Positions 51,201 through 64,000 of a DNA stretch of 64,000 nt are shown in pieces. This DNA comes from Marsupella aquatica (Eukaryota; Marchantiophyta): contig OZ316892.1 in NCBI GenBank assembly GCA_973895155.1, positions 22,630,001 to 22,694,000 on the forward strand, read 5' to 3'. Made by a program: the position numbers and the translations under genes. The notes under the pieces were generated by a model. That model saw only the letters and a list, made by a program, of their open reading frames with translations, made no database searches and was not told the origin of the DNA. How positions within the stretch are numbered: position 1 is the stretch's first letter; each line of letters starts with the position of its first letter.

Positions 51201-54200
51201 GGAATGGAGTACTGACCCAATGGGATTGGGCAGGAAATAGAATACGGGATGCACCTAGTAGACCTGTGGGGGTGAAAAGCTTATGCGCAGTTGGGAATCG
51301 ATTGTGGGTCGGCTATTCTGATGGGAAGTTGAGTGTTCTTTCTGGTGATACTGGTAAGACAGTGGGCAGCTGGCTCGCACATCGCCTTGCAGTGATCGAC
51401 ATGGCCGTATCTGGTGGCTACACCTTTTCCTTGGGACTGAGTGGATCTATCAGAGGTTGGAACATTTCGTCTCCTAACCGTGACCTGGATGAGGTCATGA
51501 AAGCAGCTATGACCAACAGAGCACACAGATACACTCGTCAAGAGAATCTACAAGTCCTGGTAGGTACCTGGAATACTGCTCAAGAGAAAGCTTCGCTTCA
51601 ATCTACTAAATTATGGCTTGCACCGGCAGCAGAGGCCAGTCTAGTGGCTGTTGGGCTTCAAGAGGTTGAGATGGGAGCAGGAGCCATTGGTATTGCTGCA
51701 GTGAAGGAAACTGTAAGTAATCCTCTCGTAGACTATTGTGATTAACATGTAGGTCTTGGTTTGCAGCGATTAATGCGCTTAAGCTGAATGTGGAATCATT
51801 TAAAACCTGCCTTTCGTGCAAAGGGCATTTGAAGACATGGGCAACGATACGTACAGACAGGCTTCTTCCAGTGTACATGGAATAGGCCGGATCCTGGGTT
51901 GTCGCAATAACTGACTGAGCACATGATCTGCCACAGGTGGGAATGGAGAAAGGTAGTGCAACCGGACAATGGTGGCTCTCTCATGTTGATAATGTGTTGG
52001 GTGAAGAAAAAGAGTTTGAGCGATTGGGGTCACGCCAGCTAGCAGGAATGCTCATTGGAGTTTGGTGCGTGCTTTTCTTGACTTCCATGATTCCCACAAT
52101 TAAGAAGACGAACAATGAAATTCAATATCATAAGAAGTTGTTATTCTGACTTGTAGAGGTAGTAAAATTTGGAGATATCCTGTAGACTTTGTCGAGGTTC
52201 ACTCATGCCTTTTCATGTACACAATATGGGTAAACTTTCTGAGAAGGCTTTTCTTGATGCTTCCTTTACTTGCATCAAAGTAATGGAAGCAAATATTTCA
52301 CACAAGTTGAAAGGAAACACATACCCTTTTTTCCAAGAGACGTAATATGGTACAGTTATTAGCTTCGAACGACATCTTGTCAGTCTGTTAGTCCTGGTTC
52401 GATTTCATCAATGGTATTGTGATTCTTTTGCAGGGTACGCAGAAAATTACTGCCCTATGTTGGGGACGTCGAGGTTGGAGCTGTAGCGTGTGGCTTTGGA
52501 CGTACCTTCGGGAACAAGGTAAGATCAATTTTTCTTTCCCATGAACTTTTACGGTAGGTTTTGTTGGTTATCGTGTACTGTAGTAGTGATGAATTGTTCT
52601 GCAGTTATGGTATCTATTCCTTGAATAGCCTTTTTATGGCATCTTGCTTCTTTCTATTTCGGTTGCAATTTTCATTCGTAAGTTGTGCACTTCAGGATTG
52701 CTCTGTGGTTATCTGTATACTTGATCATAGATTTATTTGACAAGACGCTAGACTCGAGTGACTACGTAGGAAAATTATTGTACTTTTTACTTTTGTTCAT
52801 ATTTACGACCAACTGTCTAAAATCGAAAACCTGACAATCCAGAATTGTCAATGTTGAGGCGAGTTTTCTGTGCCTTATTCCCTTGTATGAATGCTGATAT
52901 CCCTTCGTACTTTCTTTTTCACATTGAATGTGCTTGGATGTGCAGGGTGCTGTGGGTGTGAAGCTTAACATATTTCGACGTACCATATGTGTTCTAACAA
53001 GTCACCTTGCAGCCCATATGGAGCAAACTTCCCGGCGTAATGCGGATTTCGAACACATTTACAGTCAGATGACCTTCAGTCGTATTGCACGAACAAACTC
53101 TGCCGCAGGTTGGTGTCGCAGAATGCTAGTTTCAACCCAAGTCAGTATGATTTGCTAAGAATTTGTCATTCAACCATAATTTCTGTTGTGTAGTGATTTT
53201 GTGCATAAGTTTTCAATTTTAAAATGTTTCCGCCTCATGAGTACAAAGATGTATATTAGAGAAGCCTCGGAGATGACGAGATAGTGACCATTAACCTCCT
53301 TTGACACGGCGGGACCGCCCAGATGGTCAATCGCAGTGACAGTCGCGAAAAGAAGTATCTGGTTGAAATCCGTATATTCAACCTCTCAGGGTTTTACGTT
53401 CATTCTATGGTTCCTCAGATTGATTTTGGGATTTGAGAGTTGCAACCTTACCGACATCGGATCCTTTCCACGTGGCAGGTGTTTCCAGTGCTGTACAAAA
53501 TATGTTGCGTGGTGTGAATACCTCAAGACGCGTCTCAGTGACGTCAGATCAAAATTTTGTTGAAAGGGAGACAGCATTTAAGCCGGTATATGTTCTGTCA
53601 ATTTGGTCCCCTTTTTCCAGTTATAGACAAATGCAAGACAGAAAATTAACATACTTTTCCTATGGTTATTAGTCCGCAGTGAAGATTTGAGTTATGTCAT
53701 TAATCATCCTTGTATCCATCATTGAAACATACTTCCATGTGAGGTGGTTCTGACGATTGATACCTCATGGCAGGACTTGAAACCTGTTGATGAAGATGCA
53801 GGGTTACCCGAATTGGCAGATGCAGATTTACTCATCTGGACTGGGGATCTGAATTACCGTATCGACCTATCGTATGAAGATGTCATCAGTCTTATTAAGA
53901 AAGCTCAATGGGACACTCTTCTTTCAAGAGATCAATTAAGATTTGAGATGGCGAATGGACGAACATTTCAAGGTTTGCGAGAGGCTGCCATACGATTTTC
54001 ACCAACGTACAAGTTTGACAAGTGGACGTCATGTGAGCTCTAAATCGCTATCCCGTGTGTTTGAAGTTTAATGCCTGCTGTCAAACCTAGAGATATAGTC
54101 CCGCATTCTGTTTGGGCAACTGTCCTGAAGTTCTGCCAGGTTATCTATGAATTTAGCAGTGTATATAACTGTTGGGACCTTTTGTATAAGCGTTTTGATT

Positions 54201-55759
54201 CACTTGAGAAATGTATTCGAGTGAATTCTCTTAACTTTGGCTATTGGACGGGTTCTATATTTCCTTATGACAACAAAGTTGTTCGAATGTGACTAAACCT
54301 AGATGGCGTTTGTAGATGTTCTTACTTAAAACACACAAAGCTCCCAACTAAGAAGAATCTATCTGAAAGTGCCTGTGCGGGGAATCTCTGCAGTTTATGA
54401 TACGAGTGAAAAGAAAAGAATTCCTGCCTGGTGCGACAGAGTTCTTTTTCGGGACAGCTTTGGTAGCGGAAAAGATTCCACTGAGTCCAGCAAGCAGGGT
54501 CTCGTAAGGCCTTGTAAGGCATCTGTTGTCAGGTATGAAATTGCTTTGGAGATCTGTGAATGCGTCAACATGTGCTTGTGTCTTCAAGCGAGCTAATTGT
54601 CGTATTCTAGCTGCTGCGGATTCAGCGCAAAAGTTAGGGATGTTATGTGTGACATCTTTAGTAGCTTTCTGCAACACTCAGCAAGCTTTCAGAGTCATTA
54701 GCAGTTGCATTATTATTTCGCTGACTTGATGGCTTTTTTTCTGGCAGGTACGAAGCATGTATGGAACCAGAAGACAGCGACCACAAGCCAGTCCGCTGCA
54801 TGCTTCGTGTGGATCTCTCTGTAACAGATGAGGCTGATCGTCGATACCAATATGGGCATATCATTCATCATGACCCACAAGCCCAGTCATGTCTCTCTTT
54901 GTCTGGCGTTATCCCTGAGACATCTATTAGTACAAATATGTTGGTGCTAGAGGACAGTGCACCATCAGTACTGCGCCTAATTAACGGAGATAGACTGCAT
55001 CGTGCCGTATATATTGTACAGTGTGAAGGTACATCATCCAGCGGCCCCTGTCCTTGTGGAAAACACAGTAATGTGGAGCGTACCTCTGGAGAGGATCAAT
55101 ATCCCAGGGGCGGGTTTGGCTTTCCACCTTGGCTACAGGTACTGTCCTTCATAGTTCAGGTAGTTTAGACATCACGTGTTCTGCTGAGTCAGCAACTTTC
55201 TCCTGCAGCTGCCGTGAGGATATCATCTAAAATTCACAAGCGTTTTGTCGGTCAATTCTACAAATGAACATCCACGTTATGAAGGCTTCGAAGAGCAGCT
55301 ACCATGCGAGAGTGATTATAACTTTCAGGCAGTTTCTTAGTCCGGTTTTGTTTTGGATCCTTGCAGTAAAAAGTGACTTGCTCTCAACCTAACAATTTTG
55401 GTTTTATATTATGAGCGCAGGTTGAACCAGCTGCTGGGGTTTTGGAACCATGCGCTTCTATATCGATAAGCGCAAAATTTGGAATGAGACCAGAGGGTCG
55501 TGGTAAGAGTCAACCAGACAACGTCGTTGTCCTTGTGGTGAACGTGAAAGGAGCTCTTTCTTCAAAGTACAAGCAGCACAGGATATGTGTTAGTCGTGCG
55601 TCATCCAGTCAGATTCTTGCCAAGGAGAAAGAGGGATCACGGCGTCGTACGCAGGACCAGCAGCGGCGTCCATCATCTGCAGAGAGCGACTCGCAGGGAT
55701 ACGGGTCAAGACCAGGGCATGGGTCCTCAAGTTTTAATACCCCAGATCTTCTGCTATGA
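48228..55759 (+). CDS. WD40-containing inositol polyphosphate 5-phosphatase (At5PTase12-14/FRA3 type)
   Basis: Removes the 5-phosphate from phosphoinositides or soluble inositol phosphates; plant relatives influence secretion, actin and wall formation. Exons 48228-49881, 50168-50411, 50899-51712, 51937-52064, 52434-52518, 52946-53108, 53479-53585, 53774-54032, 54394-54532, 54748-55138 and 55421-55759 join in frame to 1440 residues. Residues 1-430 are Ser/Pro-rich and probably disordered. A WD40-like region follows (LTCLDGWVWAVCDMGLMVWN, VVWTGHRDGKIRCWPG, LWAGSESGELRAWPW, GTIWGGYGNGVLTQWDW). The catalytic domain starts at LQVLVGTWN (about residue 850) and has both signature motifs: IWTGDLNYRI (exon at 53774) and PAWCDRVLFRD (exon at 54394). 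DSDHKPVRC follows. A C-terminal beta domain (VVVLVVNVKG) ends the protein. The frame is open upstream through the repeat array to 47766, so a longer N terminus cannot be excluded. ATG 48228 fits the expected start. Confidence 0.93.
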
Positions 55760-58700
55760 CATCTTTTGGAGGGTGCAATGGTTTTGTAAAAGACATCTCT
55801 TGATTAATGGGAGATGTTCTCCTCAGCTAAACTCGGGCATTATTGTGGTAGGCTGAGCCGTTTCTGCGCATGTGCTGTGTGGGAATCCTGGCGGGGCTTA
55901 CGGGGGTTTGTTTCCGAATTTATGAAAACATCGCACAGCCCACACTTGTGGATGCCCGGGATGTGGACTGGAAGCTTTCAGAACCCAGCATTCCATGGAC
56001 CTCTGTTTCTTATTGCAAAGGCTGAAATGTGGTAAGTTGCAATTCATCAAACAAGTTGCTGCTGCCAATTTCCCAGCCAGAGGTCTTGAGAAAGGGCTTG
56101 GCTTTCAGTGGGCTCCATAGTCCCAGATTCAATTTGAGTCGCCGCCCACTTTTGTGGCTCATGGGTTGGTTTTGGTAGTGTTCCACTGTATGGCAGAGCT
56201 GAAAGTGAAAGACATGGTGCAGGGTCATCTTACCAGCGATGCTGTTCAGACTATTGATTCCAGAAATCTTAGAACTGAAGATGGGAGACAAGCAGAGAAC
56301 ATAACTAACGTGGCATCAGCATTTGTTTGGCTCTAATAATTTCATCTACATGTTGCTGTTCCAAAACAGAAATATGATCTCGTCAATATTTATCAACAAT
56401 TTATTATCTAGATGGTCTTTATTTTATCGAGGCTTTTCGACCATGTTTCTACGGAGGAAAGTCCCAGAGTGCAGCAATTCTGTGACAAGGGAACCGGACT
56501 CAATCTCGGTTATATTATTTGCCTATCAAGCAGTGGATCAAGCGCCATCCAACGACATGCTCTTGGCCGGGACTCATACAGAGAATGATATCGGGAGTTT
56601 GTTCCAAATTGAAATCCTTCTTCTTTGAAGGTTATTTGTAAGGACGCAGAGAAAGTGGTGGACAATCAAATTCGTAGGATGTAATTTACTTTAAATTTGG
56701 TGATTCAAAGCTGCAGAATCTCATCCATATTTATTTCGTGGAGGGGATGATCAGTTATTACGTCTGCCCCACACTGTAACTCGAGAGCAGTGAAGATTTC
56801 CACTTCAGGTGAACCCAATCTCTTTGGATTGTTCAATTGTTTTCAAATCTATTCTATCCTGAATTAGAATGTTTGGCCTGCATATCAATGGATGACACTA
56901 CGAGAGGTATTTCCTAATATGTTGAAGCCTTGCTTTGAACAGCTTGAAGTGGATTTCCTCTAAAAAGGCGTTCTTATAAAACGACATGCAAGTAGTGGAA
57001 GAGAATTGGAAACTTGAAGTCCAACAAAATGGAAGATGGAGCATCTGCAAAAGAACTGCCAATTATGGTTTACCGTTCTCCCAACTCAGAAATGTCCTCA
57101 GAGCAAATCAGATATATGTGGGATGCAAAGGATTTGATCTTGGATTTATATATGTGACATTCTTTTTTATGCACGAACATTACCTTTACAATAGGGATGC
57201 ACTTAGCCGGACTCGTTGCACGTCGATGACACGGTTGTTGTTTCTTGTCGTGGATGTGATGGAAATAAATGTCCTCTGCCCGTAAAGTTGGGCCACTTGT
57301 CTTCCGTGGGTAGCAATTCTTGGCTCTTGGCATCTAGCAATATACTGGTCAGATGAGCCTGTCCTTGGAAAGTATTGTGAGCTGTTGAAGATGAAGCCAA
57401 TTGGGCGACCGAAGAGATTTGGTGTGAATGTTTTAACGCGATTCTTCTCTAATGAACGTCAGTTTTTCCTTCACTGACTTTACTCAACTCCATGACGCAT
57501 TTGGACGGCATAGAGAAGTTTTCCCAAACCAAGTTCAGGAGTGATTACCGGTAAGTGATCAATATTCTCTTTCCTTTCTGCAAGTCAGAACTACCTTTTG
57601 GATTCGACCATCTTTTGATGCTCTTCTAAGCGACGTTTGAAGTGAGACATATGATAGGTGACATGAACTACAGCTAGTTTAGTTAAACCTGTAGCCATTG
57701 TCACTGGAGTGCTGCCAGAGTTCAAAAATGAAAAAAAAAGTTGATGTACCACACTGTTTACCCTTGTCATGAGTTGGTGCCGTCGATCCCATTCGTTTGT
57801 GGAAACGAGAGCAGTACTGGGATCATGTAGATGGTTACATGAGTTTCAGATTTGTGCACGTAACCATGCTTTATTCTGTCTTTTAGACCTGTTTAGGAAT
57901 GTCAGTTTATTGACATACTGGACTCCCGCTTTCCCTCATTTTCGCCAAGGGCTTTGTAAATGCCCTTATTGTAAAATGGCGTCAATGATGAGATATAGCA
58001 GTGGTACAGTACATATAGCTAGGTTGCCTATACTCCTGAATTTAGCCCCCATTGTATTCCTAGAGAGACTTACAACGGTAGGTGGCATGCCTGCCGAGTA
58101 ACCTCAGGTAATTGAACTCCCAAACTTTGTCATAGCTGATAGAATTTCAATGAAGGTCGTCACGATGTAAACATATATGGGCTCCAGGCAGACTTGAAGT
58201 GCTCATTGGCACAACTCACTTCTCATATTGCAACAGAATTTCGAGGAAATCTGGTTATATGCACGAATTGATAAGGATGATGCACTGCTGGAAGTTTAGA
58301 TGATGTGCGTTCCATGTCACAAATTGCCAAGTGACGACTCTGGAGAGAGGAAATCTCCTATTACTTGATTATATTAGTCACCAAGATAATATGATAAGCT
58401 CACTCAGTAGTACATCCTTCCACAGAGGCTTTGATCTAGGACTAACATCCTGACCCTGCTGTATGGATAACCCACCTGACCTGCTTCAGCAGTGCAATTT
58501 TTAATAGACTGAACAGCTAAAACTTTTTCTTTTTGTTTGAAATTGGTCGTTTTAGTGTCTTCCATGTTGCAGGAGTACCCTCTAACTTGACATTAAAGTC
58601 CAATTGCCTCTTTCTAATAAGCTTCCGTTTACTAGGAGTTTCGAACCCTATACTGTCCACCCCCAATCAAGCCCTCAAACCCCAGTCAAGCGCCTCAACA

Positions 58701-58979
58701 ACAATGCTAAACTATGGTTCACTAAGTGTATTCAACTTTATTCAGATTTCTGTGATACTATATCCGGGGCCTATGATGCAAGGTGGAGACCTTGTTTAAG
58801 ACTCTCCTTTAGTACTACATTGCAAGAACACTGGTTGCAGGCTGCATACATGCAAGATAGCTCCAAGGACTGACCTCCGCATCCCAAGCCAAAGCTACCA
58901 CCATTTTGCTACACTCAAATCTATGCTAACCAGGCCCATGACCAAAGGTTTGTGATCACAGTGAACTGAACACTATGTA

Positions 58980-60778
58980 TTCTTGTTTTGACCATAGTTA
59001 CTGCCCTATGGTGAATCCACTTTTCATATTTTGTTCTAATATTTGGTTTTAATGTGTCTTAACAAAATGAATCTTTTGTATTAATTTAATTTTGAATTAA
59101 TTTTTGAACCCTTTTAATTTTAGTGAACTTAGTATTTTGAATGTTGCTCTTCTCACAAATGTTTAGTTTTTCATTTTCAATCACTCCTTTTGAATTCTTT
59201 TTTTTTCTTTTCTGAGAGTGAGTGAAATGAATTTGAGCAATGTGCACATCTTGTGTAATGAGTTACTCTTGTGATTACTTTTACAAAATTTAGTGTTTTA
59301 ATTGAGTTTATTATCATTATCTAAAAGCAAGTGAAAATAATATGTGCATAATTTTTTAATATCTTTGTAATTTTTTGATCATAATATACTTTTTTTTGCA
59401 TGTGTATTTATGATTTTGTATGTATATTTTTCACTTTTAATTAACATATATTAATTTATTGACTTATATTTTACATATATTTACTTTTTTTATCATAAAA
59501 TAAATTGCATATCAGTACAAGACCAAAAAAGAAGCATGTTCCAAGATGAACATGCTATATGCTTAGGATCTGTATATTTTATTTACTCTCAAACCTTCTC
59601 CCAAAGTGGGTCAAACTATATTCCTTGTTCCATATCTCCATCATTCTCCCAACTACTTATAGCCTTTAAAAAGAAAATAATAAATTAATAAATTTTATTC
59701 AAACATAATCAATATCATACTGCATCTTAATGTTTAATTTGTATCAAAGAAGAACGTAAACATCATTTTCACTATCATAGTTATTTAGATGAGTAATTAA
59801 TTCATATTTTTAATCTAAAAAACATCATATCTACCTTAATTAATATTAAAACATTGTCCATTCTAATCATAGGTTTTTGAGAAATCTTTCTTTGAACATT
59901 TTCTCATGAACACACACTTTACATCTTCCATCTTAATCATAGAATTGTTTTTTAAAATTTACAATTGTACTGAATAAATTTAATGTGATTTATAGAATTC
60001 TAGTGTTTCTTAATTAACATATAATTATTTTAGTGTTTTAAAAATATACATTTTTAACATATCTCATGCAGATTGAAAATGATGTTCTCATGAACCACAA
60101 CATTGGTGAATTGAAACTCCCATGGACCATAGTTCCTAAAATTTGAGTTTAATTGTAATAACTTTATGTTCATAAATTCAAATATTTTTAGTTTTGAGTA
60201 TGTGCTAGTGGAGTACGTAAGCTACTCTTCCATCGAAGTGACATGAATTTTTGGTCATTTTGATTGAATTATTAATCATGTAAGAGGGGTAAATTCTAGT
60301 AGATTCATTTCTATTATGTTAATATAAAATATTATTGTGTTTTTTTCTGCCTACTCCTCCTTTTCTAGTTGCTTTGCAGATGAAAAACTAAAAATTGATA
60401 TAAGACTCATAATCATCCAATATTTAAAATTCATTATATATCCAAGCTTAACTTTTCATTCAAATAAGATACAATGATATGATTCTCACTCTAATCCTAG
60501 CTATGTTAAGAAATCAAATTTTCTGATATATTTTATTGAAATACAGTAAAATTATATTTTCATTCCACCGAGCATGTTCAAATGCTATATTCTTAAGGAC
60601 AACCCTACAGATTCTGTCACTAGTGGACAACGTGGCTGGTGTGGCTCTCATCTGTTTCATAATGGGCTTGCCCATATCTGCCCTCAAGAAATTACTCATT
60701 AGTTACAAACTAAGTGTGTGCCAAATACTCATAAAAGGTTCATTTTCTTTTGTCTTGAACAGAAATGGGGAAGAACAG
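58980..60778. other. AT-rich block without genes
   Basis: Base composition drops abruptly here, with long T and A runs and ATTTAATTTT-type sequence and almost no open frames. The boundary at about 60779 coincides with the SINE copy. It may be an old insertion or a matrix-attachment-like segment; neither can be shown from sequence alone. Confidence 0.5.
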
Positions 60779-61070
60779 TGACTAGTCTCTCCCCACCCCA
60801 ATAGTGACACTTTCTTTGTAGGGAACCCAAAACAGGGTGAGCCCCCACTGATCCGACAGGGACCCCCGCACCAGGAGGGAGAGAGGATTAAAGCATGGCC
60901 ACAAACTGGACAATCAAGGGCCGAGTAGATTGTCACAACTCCCATCCAGTACACACAAAACCCATCAAACCACACACATATACCCTCCACACCCCTATGT
61001 GTGGAGGGGGGATTGAACCTGGGACCTTTCAGATCCAGGCTCATCCCCTCACCAACTGACCTAGGCCACT
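60779..61070 (-). mobile_element. tRNA-derived SINE copy 2
   Basis: On the minus strand the head reads GGCCTAGGTCAGTTGGTGAG (A box; complement of about 61048-61067). It is followed by the perfect B box GGTTCAATCCC (complement of 61009-61019). Head and body align with copy 1 at 12016-12560, sharing for example the reverse complements of GGAGGGAGAGAGG and TGTGGAGGGGGGATTGAACC. The body is single here, so it shows the unduplicated form. Target duplications are not evident. Confidence 0.75.
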
Positions 61071-61737
61071 TCATGAATTAAAACCTTTATGCCAAAATGG
61101 CTCCGGAAGCTGGAGAAAGGTTGAAGGAAGCTCACATAGGATTTCAATCCCAACCATTAGAGTTGTCTTGTATTTACCGGTCTCCTTGACTTGCTGCCTC
61201 AAACCTAAGTTCTGGTAATGTCTTACTTAAGGAGGGAATTGCCCTTGCAGTCCCAGATTTCGAAAAACAAAGACAAGATAATCCTGTGTCTTGCACTCCA
61301 CGCTTTATCATGAAAATTTGATTTGAACCCTTTCCCTTTTTATGGGATTTGAGTAGATTGTAGTGTGTCTAGTGGAGATTTCAAGTGGGGTGGTGTGTTA
61401 TGCTCATGTGATGACACCCAATCTATGTTGAAAATTGGAAGTATAAGTGGCTTTTGTTATGCATATCATGCATGATATAACAATAATTTAGTGCATTGTT
61501 TCTATTGTGTCTCTACCAAGTTTTGCTGGTAATGTCAAATTATCATCTGGAACCTGGCCATTTAGTTTTGCAACTAAAATGGCCTTAGAAGGAGAATCTG
61601 GTGATTGTGTGAAGTTTCTTGTAGTTGATTTGAAACCAACAATGGTTCTTAGGTCTCATATCCCAAAATTCCGAATAAAAATGTAGCCTGAAGTAACACT
61701 GATGCGCCGTTTGAGAGTGATTTCTAAACTCACATGT

Positions 61738-63637
61738 GAGGTATTTGCTTGATGGGACCCCAAAATAAAAAGTGTTATTTGAAAGGATTCCTGAGTGATC
61801 CGGACCGTTGATTGACCTTGATAGACCACTCCAAGGGGTGGCATCTTCTGCAATCTTCACTCCACCAATGGTATCTTCACTTGGATGACACCCATGTAGA
61901 GTTAGCGGGCTTCACTATACGCACGAAGAGCATGTTAGGGCCCCATCAGAGCTCAAAGGTTTGAAAAGATATTCTGTCCAAGCTTACAACTCTAGAATAA
62001 GACCTTGCAGCATAATTATTCAAAAAGACAAAGCTACAACACGGTGTAAAGCCACCATGGGAAGATTCCCAAAAGCAAAAGCGCACAAAATCTGTCTGGA
62101 AATCTTTCGCACATGGGCTCAGTTTAAGAGACCAACCCAAAATAAAATGCTATTTAAAGTGAAATTTTCAACTTTCAGGTGGCACCAACAATCAATGTTT
62201 ATGATTGGGGTGGAGGGTCCACGTCTCAAACTTTAGAATAATAGTTTGTGATTGGGCATCTATACAGAAGGCTTAAAGTTGGCTACAGCTTGGCAACGTT
62301 GAGTGTTCAATGACCCAGTCATGTAATATGTAATGTAACTTTATAATATTATGCTGGGCTTCGGGTTGATGTCAACATTTCAAAACAAAATATAGAAATT
62401 GAAAAGGACAAGAGAAAAGTGGAGTGGCAAACTATTGTAATCTGTCTTTTCCGTCCATGCATTTGGCCAGCCCCAAAATTAGGCGCATTCCCTTGTACAT
62501 CGTAGTGCAATCCAGGTTTACACTATAAATAACCGTGGACTTGTTGACACAGTAGTAAAACAGGACAACAATCTTTTGCGGTTGCATTATTTACTGGAAT
62601 TAAAATCAGTATATATTTTGTGCTGGTCATGTACACAGTGTATTCGGGCCTGCCTTTTGCATAAGGAATTCACCTACCATCTCACACCATGTGACACCCA
62701 TTGATGCAGTGTTTTCTCTAGATGGATAACTCAGTTTGAAAATTAATCCCAAGGCTAATTAATACATGGTCGTGGACATCAAGCAAGTTGCCCACGGACT
62801 GTCTGCCAACAACAATCAAATGCGATATATTAGGACGTCTCAAACATTGAGGTCAGTAAGGAAAACCTGGCCCTAAAGTACCAGTTTAGGTCTCCAGTCA
62901 TGAGTCTGAGGACAAGCTTTTTTGTGTCTGTCTCTTTATTCTGGGAAAAAGTCTTTAATCCAGAGACAACACAAGATTCGAGACTCCCTATTGAACCAAG
63001 TGTACCCATATAGTGCATGCTTGCATTCTTTACCAAGTGTACGCATATAGTGCATGCTTGCATTCGTTCAGTCCTGAAATGTGTCTTTCAGTCATGGCAG
63101 TGGCTCTGAACTGTACACCCCCCTTTGCAAAAAGTTTCTTGGGGAACAAGAGGAGAGTGTTATTAACTTTTACCAGGACCATGGTCCCTACTAGAGTCCC
63201 TACCATAGCAAACTACAGTAAGGTCCAAATGCTCCAAGTCTGCTGACCCTGTTCTGTTGCCCGCTGCCCGCCAGCATTCGTTGTTGGGGTAGGTAGCTTT
63301 AAGCCCAGCCGTGCATCAGCGGTCAGTCATGCGGACCGTACTATGATGCTTGTAATCCTGTCGGGCACATTATTTTGTGACCCACAAATTTTCTTTCAGA
63401 AACAGAGATTCAGAAACCGAGAAAAGGTTTCCCCCTTCTTGGTATTAGGGGAGTTACACGGACCCTTTTTGGACCCATGTGAGCTTTATATATTTACTAG
63501 ATGGACACCAAAGTTTGCACCCCACCTGAGCCTTGAGGTTTTTGAATATGTTGTGTAAGGTCTATTGACTGTCTGGATTACCCATGGGGTCCATCAAATA
63601 ACACTTTTCATTTTAGGGTCTATCAAGTAAATGTTTC
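61738..63637. mobile_element. 1.9-kb terminal-inverted-repeat element related to the MITE at 46559
   Basis: The left end GAGGTATTTGCTTGATGGGA and the reverse complement of the right end GAAACATTTACTTGATAG are the two ends of inverted repeats of about 75 bases. These share CCC(C)AAAAT(A/G)AAAAGTGTTATTTGA and, further in, GAC(C/A)GT..AT.GACC. The same terminal sequence forms the 161-base MITE, so this may be a larger family member. The interior has only short open frames (for example 61961-62236) and no recognisable transposase. A target duplication is not clear. Confidence 0.6.
62994..63067. repeat. Two tandem copies of a ~37-base unit
   Basis: CCAAGTGTAC(C/G)CATATAGTGC followed by ATGCTTGCATTC occurs at about 62996 and 63033 with one internal substitution. 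It lies inside the 1.9-kb inverted-repeat element. Confidence 0.92.
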
Positions 63638-64000
63638 AATGTGAGCTCGATGAAGGGACTATCTTAAACTTAACAAGGATTATACTGTTGCAGCGTATAC
63701 AAGAGCAAAACATGAGGGTATGAAGTTCATTAATATCATAGAACTTTGTTTTGCTCCAAAGCAACAAACCTACAATGTCTACTACCTCTACATATTAATT
63801 TTAAAATTTCCACCATAATAATATGTTTTACAATCTAGAAAAAATTCCATGTTTTGTTTATTTATATGGAATTATTTGGAAAAGAAGATTATTTGTTAAG
63901 CTCAAATAAAGGCACAAACCCCAGTGTTGGATGTGGGAGTGCAACTCAAACTGCAAACTGGTCCAAGCTCACATTGGGAGTACAAACCCATCAATCTCTT

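Larger units (their letters stand above)
55760..64000. other. Terminal intergenic region, repeats and AT-rich DNA
   Basis: No supported gene is visible after the 5-phosphatase stop. 55760-57000 probably includes its 3' UTR. 57000-58900 holds scattered short open frames on both strands with no domain. Then follow an AT-rich block (58980-60780), a SINE copy (60779-61070), a 1.9-kb inverted-repeat element (61738-63637) and 360 bases of featureless AT-rich DNA to the end. Confidence 0.6.

Noticed and set aside
56986-58101. Several open frames of about 100 codons after the 5-phosphatase gene
   Set aside because: No domain, no consistent frame and no splice signals that would join them; treated as chance frames.

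Overview
The window is plant nuclear DNA. It holds five intron-rich, canonically spliced (GT..AG) protein genes that all belong to families known from land plants. Introns are short (mostly about 80-700 bases), intergenic spaces are long and repeat-rich, and leucine-rich-repeat debris has the LPESFGQL style of plant NLR immune receptors. A bryophyte, probably a moss, is my best guess from the compact introns and the LRR style. That is inference, and no marker settles the species.

Layout. 1-7562 (+): the last 19 exons of a bacterial-type (type IA) DNA topoisomerase I; the N-terminal Toprim start lies before the window. 7563-13622: intergenic, with several two- or three-copy tandem duplications and a tRNA-derived SINE on the minus strand. 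13623-17826 (-): a complete nine-exon gene for an EDR2-C/DUF1336 protein with a myristoylation-type N terminus (MGACMS). 17827-28555: long intergenic space with a GC/CT-rich leader-like stretch, fold-back DNA and dispersed repeats. 28556-32689 (+): a complete five-exon gene for a CWH43/PGAP2IP-like membrane protein with a C-terminal endonuclease/exonuclease/phosphatase-fold domain. 32690-36370: duplicated non-coding repeats. 36371-43419 (+): a complete seven-exon gene for a SPEN-like protein with RRMs and a SPOC domain. 43420-46400: two LRR pseudogene fragments pointing away from each other. 46440-48227: a tandem array of units of about 240 bases that carries an inserted MITE and runs up to the next start codon. 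48228-55759 (+): a complete eleven-exon gene for a WD40-type inositol polyphosphate 5-phosphatase (At5PTase12-14/FRA3 family). 55760-64000: repeat-dominated DNA with an AT-rich block, a second SINE copy and a 1.9-kb terminal-inverted-repeat element related to the MITE.

The five genes do not form a pathway. They are housekeeping or signalling genes: organellar DNA topology, membrane lipid-linked signalling, GPI-lipid remodelling, RNA-level regulation and phosphoinositide turnover. For four of them the exon lengths add up to one open frame from ATG to stop; the topoisomerase closes in frame from the first visible exon. I saw no tRNA or rRNA gene, no CRISPR array and no recognisable transposase or reverse transcriptase. 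The most unusual content is structural: many independent short tandem duplications, a MITE whose insertion can be read against empty paralogous repeat units, and a repeat array serving as the probable leader of the 5-phosphatase gene.
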